Shown here one piece after another: positions 1-10,239 of a DNA stretch of 64,000 bases; position 1 is the stretch's first letter, and each line of letters opens with the position of its first letter. This DNA comes from Limnomonas spitsbergensis (taxonomy: Eukaryota > Chlorophyta > Chlorophyceae > Chlamydomonadales). The notes beneath the pieces were generated by a model. That model was not told the origin of the DNA, did not search any database, and worked only from the letters and a program-made list of their open reading frames with translations. A program made the translations under genes and the position numbers. The stretch lies in the NCBI GenBank assembly GCA_037349105.1, contig JAYJMM010000101.1, positions 248,001-312,000 of the forward strand, given 5' to 3'.

Positions 1-49
1 CCCACTTACTCCTCTCCGACCTTCCACTCCATGACACACCTTTCACTCC

Positions 50-774
50 ATGCCCATCTGGCACCTGCCAGCTGGATATATCTGTGGAATTGATCTCTCA
101 CCCTTTATCACACTCAACCCTCCCTGTTACACCTCCTGTCCATCTATCAGGCAACTGGGTAGATCTGCAGGACTTCGTGCTCCTGGTGCAAAAGTAGTCC
201 CTGTTACACATTTGCCCCCCTCACAATCGGTGCCACTTTTTATGGCTGTCAGACATCTGGATAGATCTGCAGGATTTTGTGCCGCTCCCGAGGCAGCCGT
301 ACTCGAAGTCACACATTTGACCTCATTCACTCTATTTCACTCTTTATGCCTGCCAGGCGGCTGGATAGACCTGCAGGACTTTGTGCCGCTCCTGAGGTAG
401 CCGTACTCGATGTCACACATTTGACTTAATCTCACTCTATGTCACTCTTTATGTCTGCCAGGCGGCTGGATAGACCTGCAGGACTTTGTTTTGCTCCTGA
501 GGCAGCCGTACTCGATGTCACACATTTGACCTCATTCACTCTATGTCACTCTTTATGTCTGCCAGGCGGCTGGATAGACCTGCAGGACTTTGTGCCGCTC
601 CTGAGGCAGCCGTACTCGATGTCACACATTTGACCCTATTCACTTTATGTCACTCTTTATGTCTGCCAGGCGGCTGGATAGACCTGCAGGACTTTGTGCC
701 GCTCCTGAGGCAGCCGTACTCGATGTCACATATTTGACTTACTCTCACTCTATGTCACTCTCTATGCCTGTCAG
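50..774 (+). repeat. 104-bp tandem copies of the gene A acceptor junction
   Basis: Copies of intron end plus exon start recur with a period of about 104 bp (exon-like parts near 148, 255, 357, 461, 565 and 669). Each keeps an acceptor-like tgccag before ggcggctggatagacctgca. The leftmost copies are the most diverged. The copies near 357-740 share the exon reading DLQDFVPLLRQPYS, while the real exon reads DLQDFVSLLTQPYS. The short open frames over this stretch are readings of the repeat, not genes. Confidence 0.85.
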
Positions 775-887
775 GCGGCTGGATAGACCTGCAGGACTTT
801 GTGTCGCTGCTGACGCAGCCGTACTCCCGGTCAGATGAACAAAAGGCCAGTATGTGTGAAAGGGCGGCGGAGCGACAGCTACTATGA
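775..887 (+). CDS. Gene A: terminal exon of an unidentified gene (3' partial)
   Basis: The exon follows an acceptor reading ctgtcag at 768-774. In the open frame, after two phase nucleotides, it encodes G-W-I-D-L-Q-D-F-V-S-L-L-T-Q-P-Y-S and then a charged tail (SDEQKASMCERAAERQLL) to a TGA at 885-887. I do not recognise the family. The call rests on the clean acceptor, an amphipathic protein-like frame, and a ladder of decayed copies of the same junction upstream, which is the hallmark of true exon borders in this window. The rest of the gene lies left of position 1. It converges on gene B, whose stop is at 3607. Confidence 0.55.
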
Positions 888-1824
888 TATGGAGCGCATA
901 CATCCAAGGCTAGCGTGTCAATGCCATTACACCTCTGGGCCCTGCTAAAAAAGGCTCGTCCGTGTGGGCGCCCAACTGTCCTGTTGGGAGAAATGAAAAG
1001 GAACTAGGTTTACCTAAGGCTGGCATGTGTGCAGCTGAGCCTGATCAGCGTATGTGATGTCATAAGCACTGAGTCAACTAGCAAAGGCTAGCACTGGCAG
1101 AGTACAGCGCCGGAGCAGCAGGTGTGACGTGACACGCAGTCAACCACAACCTGCATAATTTGCCTGTGATCTAATAAAATGTGAATTAGGTTTTCTGTGT
1201 ATTTGGCCAAGCCTAAGCCGCTTGAAAAGGTGTTCCCCTGAGTCGCGTGTTTGTGGGACGATGGTTTGGGAGGTAAATCCCTTTTAGTAAGGACACATAC
1301 GGTAGGCGGCAAGAGATGGATAGGAGTGGATACTTACCATGAGGGGACGACGGAAATTTATTGGAAGAGAGAAAGATAGAATTGCCGGGAATTGCTGAGG
1401 GAGGGGGTGAGGGCGCTTGAAATTGCATGGCGTCCATTGTTTTTCAGAGCTCAGGTTTTGATTATGGTCCGATGGGTGCCACGGCTGGGATTTGCACTCG
1501 CCAACCATTGCATTTGTTAAAAAAACAGGCTTTGGTTTTTTAATGAGGCATGTTTGTAAATGACGTTCCAACTCAGGGACTGACTCAAAAGGCTCGGCTG
1601 CGTGTGCGTTGAATTTTCGGGTTGCGAGGGAAAGCAAACTATCGGTGAAGGAAAAATATCTTGAAATGGAACAAAAGGCGAATGCCGGGAAGAAAAGGAA
1701 GTCAAGCCCCTCAGCCCATCCCCCAAATTCGAGACATCTTCCACAAAGGCCAAAGCATCCCACGCATCAGCCCACACATGCCGGCCCCAGTACAATTGAA
1801 AGTCTGGCTGGGTGTATAGTTTGA

Positions 1825-1935
1825 CGAGGGCCCACGTGTCAATGACGTAACACCTCTGGGCCATGCTGTAATAAAGCCACGTCGGCACCCAAACAGTGAC
1901 ATCGACAACCAAACAGCTAGCTAGGAAATTCAAGG
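1825..1935. repeat. Dispersed repeat, copy related to 899-955 and 56715-56820
   Basis: The core cacctctgggccatgctg recurs at about 56745 and, as cacctctgggccctgcta, at about 931. The copies at 1825 and 56715 also share the flank ending in agctaggaaa followed by tcaagg, about 100 bp in all. It is probably the end of a decayed mobile element. No coding capacity was recognised. Confidence 0.6.
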
Positions 1936-3136
1936 TGCTACGTGTGCTAGGTTTTTATTAAAATGGGGTCGCCGGCCATTTTAATTGCGATCATTGGATC
2001 TGGGGGTAACAAAGATTTAGGGACGAAAAAAGTGAAATTATCCATGTGTACATTATGCACCGGTATATGATTGTATTCTCATATAAAAACAAGTTGCTTA
2101 GGGCCTCGACTTCAATACGATGCCGCATAAAACTAATTAAGTGGTATCCTTGGATCTGGCGGATTCCCCGGTATAGCCATGTTACCAACGACACGGGCTC
2201 TGCAAATAGCGTGTGTTGTCGCCGTTCTTGTGTGCTTCAGCCGTGATCGCATTCCTTCGCGACTGGGTTGCGGGCGTATTTCAATGTTACCGGTATGATA
2301 GTTCTGAAGGGAGCAACGAAATCAAGTGGACCGTTACACATTTTCCACAGGATATTCTCCTCTTCAGGGGCAACGAATCACAGAAATCGACAAAGCGCGC
2401 TGTTTAACATCTAACGCTGTCCCCTTAGCCAACTCACATATTAAGCAACAAAAAAATCTGAGGGGGGGGGTAAATTCGTTTGAGACTACGGGTAGGTGGT
2501 CACATGGTCCTGCAAATCAAACCCCTTCATTGAATAGTGCGGCACTTTCAAACCTCCTGCTCCGAGGCAAAAAGGCCTCGTCTCAACGAAACGAAAAACG
2601 ATAGGCTGCGCCATGGGGTTGGTTCAATCCGTAGCCAAGCTCGTGAGCTGGTGTGCTGGCCGCTTTCTTAGGGGGGCATTGTTTGTTCGATTGATATCGA
2701 TCGATTTTTCAGTGTCCGTGTAGGTTTCTGGTGTCCCACATCTATGTTAAGCTCCGCTTTCATGTACGATAAACACCTTGACATGGTCAATTTTGTTTTT
2801 TACTTTTGATCTTCACGCCCCCAGTCACGTTTAAGTTGTCGCCCTTGCCTTGGCTTTTGCAGGTGCGCCGCTCATTGCACCGTTCTACACAAGTGCAAAC
2901 GCCAGGGAAAATTAATTCACCGATAATTTGCTCATACAAATCGACCCACCGTAAAGTCTATGGCCATTTCTAATCCCATTTCAATAATCTCATCGACCCC
3001 TGGTCTAAATATGTTTGTATTTCCTCTGGTACCGGTAATTCGTAACGCCAAACACAGACTATATATGATGTGGACGATCAGAACAAAGAGTCACCCATGT
3101 TGCGCTGTTTCTCACATGGTAACGGCGCGGATGTGG

Positions 3137-3210
3137 CTACGGCCCCAAGCTGCGTTGTTTCCTTAACCTCCACGCCCTAATAGGGCGTAGCTTTCTTTCT
3201 TTCTTAGTAC
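3137..3210. repeat. Dispersed repeat pair member (other copy 16480-16550)
   Basis: Both copies read ggcccc-a/g-agctgcg, then an acgcccta/cta-g-agggcgta palindromic core, then a (cttt)n tail. The pattern of a GC core plus a ctttctttc tail suggests a short non-autonomous element. One copy lies in the convergent spacer and the other in an intron of gene B. Confidence 0.55.
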
Positions 3211-3356
3211 TCTCACGTCCCCCACACGGGATGGCTTTCATTTACCGTATATTTCATCTAGCATGTGGTCCACTTGAAAGCCTGGGGAATGGGACACCCC
3301 TGAACCTACGTTGTGCGCCTTTGCAGCTCCGTTACCGTCCTCCTCTCGTCCAAGCG

Positions 3357-3600
3357 AAATCATCGCAGTGCCAGCTCATCACAGTGCCAGCTCATCGCAA
3401 TAACAGCTCAACACAGTGCCAGCTCATCACAGTGCCAGCTCATCGCAATACCAGCTATTCACAATGCCAGCTCATCACAATTCCAGCTCATCACATCGCA
3501 ACGCCAGCTCATCTCATTGCCAGCAGCAGACCGCTCATCACGAAATGGCCTCATTTCAATGCCAGCAGCTCGCGGAGCTGACAAGCTCGCGGCTGACAAA
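3357..3600 (-). repeat. Tandem copies of the gene B stop-codon segment and a ~20-bp derivative
   Basis: The block catttcaatgccagcagctc (minus strand GAGCTGCTGGCATTGAAATG with the stop) occurs at about 3548 and 3607. A simplified tgccagctcatcacaa unit repeats about eight times from 3367 to 3530. Copying of the coding end with its stop parallels the copying of splice borders elsewhere in the window. Confidence 0.7.
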
Positions 3601-3606
3601 ACGGCC

Positions 3607-3699
3607 TCATTTCAATGCCAGCAGCTCGTGGCTGACAGCGGGGTGCATCTGGCCTAGACCCGATGCGTTGTGTGCCTCATGCAGGGAGGTGACTGTCGC
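3607..3699 (-). CDS. Gene B last exon and stop
   Basis: Acceptor GTTGGGTGCAG, phase 0. The exon encodes [20 protein letters not shown], then [10 protein letters not shown] and TGA at 3609-3607. Past the stop the segment containing ELLALK-stop is repeated (about 3555-3600), and further degenerate copies run to 3357. Confidence 0.62.
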   Translation of the reverse strand, partial: ATVTSLHEAHNASGLGQMHPAVSHELLALK

Positions 3700-6600
3700 C
3701 TGCACCCAACAGGAGCATGGGCATGCGCATGGGTGTGAGCATTGGCATGGGCATGCCCATGAGCACGGGCATGAGCATGAGCAATGGCATGAGCATGAGC
3801 ATGAGCAACCCCTGTTGGCTGCGTGTTCGTCAGGGTCTGGCTCCAACTAGCCAAGCAATGGCAGCCCGACGGCCCCCCCAAGACCGTCTGGTGTTTAAAA
3901 ACAACAAGATAGCTGGAAATGCTTCACGCCCTGGGGTTCAGCAGACAGTGTGTAAGCTAGCATCAGGGTTCAGGGTCTTGGGTTTATCGGGGTTTGGATA
4001 CGCACACATCAGGTTTCAGGGTTTGGGCATGTCGGGGTTTGGTTAAGCAAACATCAGGGATCAGGTATATCGGGATTTAAATAAGCGTACCTAAGGGTTC
4101 AGGGTTTGGTATATTGGTACATCAGGGTTCCAAATTCAGGTTACAGGGTGAGGGTGACCCAATCGGGTTCAGGGTTTAGGATTCAGGGTTTAGGGTTTAG
4201 GGTTCAGGGTTATGCCCACCTGCACCCTCAGCAGGCTCAAACAGCACACCACAGCCAGAGGGCAATGCGGCAGAGGCTTGCGGGCAGCATTCTTGCCAGC
4301 CGCCGGCCGCGGCGCAGTATCCTCGTGCCAGGTCATGACCTGGTGGACGGAACGCAGCGCCTGTTTGCAACAATGTGGAAATGGACAGGCATGGGTATGG
4401 GCACATTGTTTGCACAAGTGTGGAAATGGGCAGGCATAGGCAGCTTGTTTGCACAAGTGTGGAAATGGGCTGGCGTGGGTAGGCATGGGCACATTGTTTC
4501 GTATTGGACCCTGCTCTCAGCGAACGTTCACACAAGATGCGCGTGAAAGTGCATGAATAAATAAAGAAGTGAATATGCAGACAAGGGTTTGGATTAAGAA
4601 AGCATGGGACATGGCTAACGTAAAATATTGCATGTACACACATGTGTGGGAATGTACATACATGTGTGGGAATGTGCAGTGCAGTGGCATGAGTTGAAAC
4701 ATGCACAACGCGTGTGTACGCCTCTCCCCCCCAGCGACTGCACAGACCCCCCCCCTCCCACTAGTGTCACGAGTTGAAACATGTGCAGCACGAGTGAACA
4801 CACAGACCGCACATGCCCCCCCCTCCCTCCCCCCTCCCATCAGTGTTCATTTTTTCCGTGGCTCAGCTACATGTCAGCTACCTCCCGACTTCAGGCCGGA
4901 GGCCCCACTTGTGCCATCCATGCTGCTTTGGCCACCAGACGTAGGCCAGGATAGGTTTGGTCCCAATCGGGCCTCATGGCCAAAATAAGAAACACAACGT
5001 CCCTCATTCGTCCATAACATGCCCTAGGTGATACTATCCACCCGTATACCGGTAGCTGTATTACCGCCTGCCTTTCCCCAACCCCACTTGTTCCTCCCCC
5101 CACCAAAACGCATCCTCTCCCCTGCCCTCCCTCTCCCCTGCCCTCCCTCTCCCCTGCCCTCCCTCTCCCCTGCCCTCCCTCTCCCCTGCCCTCCCTCTCC
5201 CCTGCCCTCCCTCTTCCCTGCCCTCCCTCTCCCCTGCCCTCCCTCTCCCCTGCCCTCCCTCTCCCCTGCCCTCCCTCTCCCCTGCCCTCCCTCTCCCCTG
5301 CCCTCCCTCTCCCCTGCCCTCCCTCTCCCCTGCCCTCCCTCTCCCCTGCCCTCCCTCTCCCCTGCCCTCCCTCTCCCCTGCCCTCCCTCTCCCCTGCCCT
5401 CCCTCTCCCCTGCCCTCCCTCTTCCCTGCCCTCCCTCTCCCCTGCCCTCCCTCTCCCCTGCCCTCCCTCTCCCCTGCCCTCCCTCTCCCCTGCCCTCCCT
5501 CTCCCCTGCCCTCCCTCTCCCCTGCCCTCCCTCTTCCCTGCCCTCCCTCTCCCCTGCCCTCCCTCTCCCCTGCCCTCCCTCTCCCCTCCCTCTCCCCTGC
5601 CCTCCCTCTTCCCTGCCCTCCCTCTCCCCTGCCCTCCCTCTCCCCTGCCCTCCCTCTTCCCTGCCCTCCCCCTCCCCTGCCCTCCCTCTCCCCTGCCCTC
5701 CCTCTCCCCTGCCCTCCCTCTCCCCTGCCCTCCCTCTCCCCTGCCCTCCCTCTCCCCTGCCCTCCCTCTCCCCTGCCCTCCCTCTCCCCTGCCCTCCCTC
5801 TCCCCTGCCCTCCCTCTCCCCTGCCCTCCCTCTCCCCTGCCCTCCCTCTCCCCTGCCCTCCCTCTCCCCTGCCCCTCCTCTCCCCTGCCCTCCCTCTTCC
5901 CTGCCCTCCCTCTCCCCTGCCCTCCCTCTTCCCTGCCCTCCCTCTCCCCTGCCCTCCCTCTTCCCTGCCCTCCCTCTCCCCTGCCCTCCCTCTTCCCTGC
6001 CCTCCCTCTCCCCTGCCCTCCCTCTCCCCTGCCCTCCCTCTTCCCTGCCCTCCCTCTCCCCTGCCCCTCCTCTCCCCTGCCCTCCCTCTCCCCTGCCCTC
6101 CCTCTTCCCTGCCCTCCCCTGCACACACTTAGCCCCTCCCCTCCTCCCCTCCCTTCCCGCACCCCCCTCCTGTTCTCCACCTATCATCTCATCACTTGCC
6201 TTGACATACCAGCTGGCCATCCCGGGCTGCCCCCCTCCCGCCCCCCCCCCCATGAGCTCATGAATTATCCCCTCCCCTTCCCTCCCTAGCTCCGGCCTCC
6301 CCCCCCCTTGCCACCAGCTGGCCATCCCAGGCTACTTTTGCCCCCCTCCCCCCGCTCCCCCACAAGCTCATCACTTATCCCCTTCCCTGCCCTCCCTAGA
6401 TCCAGCCCCTCCATTCCCGTCCCCCCCTCCCACCAGCTGGCTATCTTGGGCTGCTGCTGCCAGTCTCATTGTGGCCATCAGAGCCACAAGGCAGCAGGAG
6501 CCCCCAACACCGTCTGATGTGGCTGCACCACGTCCACCAGCCTCAAGCAGCACCAGCCTCTGCCGCTCCAACAAGGCGGTACAGCACCTGAAAAACAGAA

Positions 6601-9600
6601 GCAGTAGGAGGAGGAGGTCAAGGGTTCAGGAAGTAGTAGTAGGAGGAGGTGAGGGGAACGGTGACGTCAAGGCCGATCGTCCTCCAGCCTCAAGTAGCGC
6701 CAGCCTCTACCGCTCCAACAAGGCGGTACAACACCTGAAAAACATAATTAGCAGTAGGAGGAGGAGCTGAGGGCATTACAGGGAAGATGGTGCGTGACGG
6801 CGCTGGCCGAAGAAAAAGGGGGGGGGGGGCGCCCCGGCAAGGATGCGGCACAGGGCAAGATGGCCAAGGCCAGATCTCAGTGCGTGTCCGCTAGGGGGGG
6901 GGGGGGGAGAGATCAAATGTGTGAGAGTGTGTGTGTCTAGGACCATCTGCCTCTGCCGCAGCAACGAGGCACAGCACCTGGCAGCACGAAGAGGATGAGG
7001 ACGAGGAGGGAAGACCTGGTTTAGAGGGTTTAGGTTTAAGAGTCTAGGGAAGATGAGGTTAAGAGAGTAGAAAACTGCAAGCGGCATTGGCAGCGCTGCG
7101 TCTTCCAACATCAGAGTCTTGTTGCTCCAGCGAAGCAGCTCAGCTCCTGATTAAAACAGGGTAACCGTAAAGCGCAAAGGTCAAGAGTGTGAACACCTGC
7201 CAGCAGCAGCGGCGCGTCCACACACCCCAGGTGACATCAGTCTCTGTGGCTCGAACAAGAAAGTGCGGCACCGGACCGCACGAGGAGGTGGAGGGCTCAA
7301 AACCCTAGACTAGGAGGGCTTGAACCCTAAACCTGACAACACTAGGAGGGCTTGAACCCTGAGAGGAAAAGAATGAGATAATGATGGCGATGAGGGCAAG
7401 AGTGAACAAGCCTGCGAGCCTCTTACCTGAAGGCCAGCAAGGCGTGGTCGTCATGGTACAGGCGCTCAGCTAGCAGGCCGCGCCGCATCCAATCCCCCGG
7501 GGACATATGGCCGGCCGCCGCACGCCCAGCAGCGCCTGCCTCGGTGGCCGCTACCGCGGCGTTGCCTTTGCCTGCCCCCTTGGTGGCGTGCTGCTCTTCC
7601 GTGCCGGCTTCTGCTGCGCCCGTCAGCGCAGCAGGAGAGGGCGGCAGGCCCAGCAGATGGCCGGCAGGGGTGCGGCCGGTTTCCCGCAAGGAATCGGCGT
7701 CGGTAGCCATCCAGTCAAGGTGTGCCTACGGGGTTAGGGATGCCGTTCAGGGTTCAGGGTTCAGGGTTCAGGGTTCAGGGTTCAGGGTTCAGAGTTCAGG
7801 GTGGGGATGCGCTTCATGGTTCATGGTTCAGGGTTAAGGTTGGGGAGCAGGGAGAGACAAATACCTGTGGGTGTGACAAGAAGTGCATGGGTGCAGGTGG
7901 GAAATGATAACAGTGTTCCGTTTCTGGTTACAAGGCCACCATCAGGAGGCCGCCCCGCGGCCGTCAGAGGCCCGATTGGTACCAAACCTGGATCGGCTTT
8001 CGGCCGGCGGCCTAAGCAGCATGGCTGGCCACACCTGGGACCTCTGGCGGGAACCCGGGTTGTAGCTGATATGTAGCTGAGTCACGAAAAATAAACGCCG
8101 AGTGAGAAATTACACTGGTCACACTGCCGTCTAGTTGTGTCACAGGTACTGCGGCATCCGCGTTTTAGGGACATCAAGTATTGCGAGTCTTTGGCGTTTG
8201 TTGCACTTCCTTTGGTTGCTCGGCCTGATTCCCCGCTCGAGCATGGGCCTGAGCTGCCTCTGACAGGGCCGGTGTATTGCAAGAAATATGCTCCAATGCA
8301 GCATCAGCAACAACAGCAGCAACTACAACAGCAACAACAACAACATCAGGTATTGCACGTCAGATGTTGCATGCCAGATGGTGCGCGCCAGATGTTGCAT
8401 GTCAGGTGCTGCATTTCATATGCTGCATGTCAGATGTTGCATGCCACACATTGTGCATCAGATGTTGCACGCCAGATGTTGTGAGTCAGACTTTGTGCAT
8501 CAGACGTTGCGCGCCAGATTTTGCAATCCAGATGGTGCACAGCAAATGTTGTGCACTCGATGTAGCACATCAGATGTGGCATGCCAGATGTTGCGTGCTA
8601 GATGATGCACATTACCTGCAGGTCGTGCCACAGGGCAGAAACGAGCTCGTCCAGCCACCTGGTGAAGGAGCATCAGGGTTGAAAGGTTAGGGTGCAGCCA
8701 CTCAAATATTTGGGGAGCACGATGCCAAGTTGTAGGGTTCAGAGGCAGCAGGGCTTCAGGGTCTAAGATGCATTGACGCCAGGTTTTAGAGGCTAAGGTG
8801 CATGCATACCAGGGTGTATCGGTTCATACCAGGGTTCAGAGGGTAAGGTGCGTTTACGCCAGGGCTTACAGGCAAGGGTGCATAATCATCAGGGTTTCGA
8901 GGTTAGGGTGCATTCACATCAGGGTTGAGAGGCAGCAGGGTGCATTCACATCAGGGTTGAGAGGTTAGGGTGCATTCACATCAGGGTTGAGGGGTTAGGG
9001 TGCATTCACATCAGGGTTGAGATGTTAGGGTGCATTCACATCAGGGTTGAGAGGCAGCAGGGTGCATTCACATCAGGGTTGAGAGGTTAGGGTGCATTCA
9101 CATCAGGGTTGAGAGGTTAGGGTGCATTCACATCAGGGTTGAGAGGTTAGGGTGCATTCACATCAGGGTTGAGAGGTTAGGGTGCATTCACATCAGGGTT
9201 GAGAGGCAGCAGGGTGCATTCACATCAGGGTTGAGAGGTTAGGGTGCATTCACATCAGGGTTGAGAGGTTAGGGTGCATTCACATCAGGGTTGAGAGGTT
9301 AGGGTGCATTCACATCAGGGTTGAGAGGTTAGGGTGCAAATTATGAGGGGGGATGGTGCCCACACATGTCAGTCAAGGGTCCATCTAGAACGATCGGGGT
9401 CCATTCCTATTTTCATTGACTGCCAATCCTGCAACAACATCACTGTTGTTCTTGTAACCCGTAATAAGCCGTTCACACCTCCACTCAACCCCTAAACCGT
9501 TCACACTTACCCTACACCATTCACACTGCCTAGAATTATTTTGTTGGGTGGTTGTGCAGATGTTGCAACACCATGTCATACTGCACAGCCAAGGCATCCC

Positions 9601-10179
9601 ATCGGCTGTACACTATTAATTGTCGATTCGTTATATATATCAATAACATACATCAACAAAGCCAATGGGGTGCCTTGGCTTTACAGAATTACTATAAATC
9701 CAATGAATACTGTAAATCCAATTCCTTTTGCCTACAAAGTTGCATACACTGTCTCTGGTCAACCCCACTTTGCCATGTTACACTTTCTCTGGTTAACCCC
9801 ACTTTGGTAGACTGTTTGTCACTGCATGTTATGGCTACCGATACTTGCCAGACTTCAGGAGGCACGCTGCACCGTTCGCCCCCCCAGAAACCGCCGCACC
9901 TGACACTGAGCCTCTTTGGCACGTTGAGGGCCCCCCTCCCCCCTTCATCCGCATCTTCGGACCAGCCGTCACAGCTGCCCCGCTGGTTGCCCTCCGCGTC
10001 CGACTCGTCAGACCTGTGATCAACAGTCCAGGAAGTCGAGGGACAATAGTGCAACAAGTGCAACAACTAAAACAACAACCACAACACAAACTCCTGCTGC
10101 CACGATCGCAGTCAAGGGTCGCAACAACATGTCACCCTCAGCACTCAGCAGCTCAGGGTACCGAGGGTCGACTGCAACT

Positions 10180-10239
<60 letters not shown>

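Larger units (their letters stand above)
888..3356. other. Convergent intergenic region between genes A and B
   Basis: No exon could be supported here. It contains two copies of a dispersed repeat (about 899-955 and 1825-1935) and one member of another repeat pair (3137-3210). Open frames near 1284-1933 on the minus strand have no protein-like composition or splice support. The block 2000-3100 is more AT-rich than its surroundings. Confidence 0.5.

Noticed and set aside
1284..1933. Minus-strand ORFs of 138-159 residues
   Set aside because: Composition is not protein-like, overlapping frames are equally open, there is no splice context, and they overlap a dispersed repeat.
4891..6325. Overlapping 355-433-residue ORFs rich in Gly/Arg/Glu or Pro/Leu/Ser
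   Set aside because: They are readings of the 16-bp array in several frames and strands, with no splice or composition evidence for translation.
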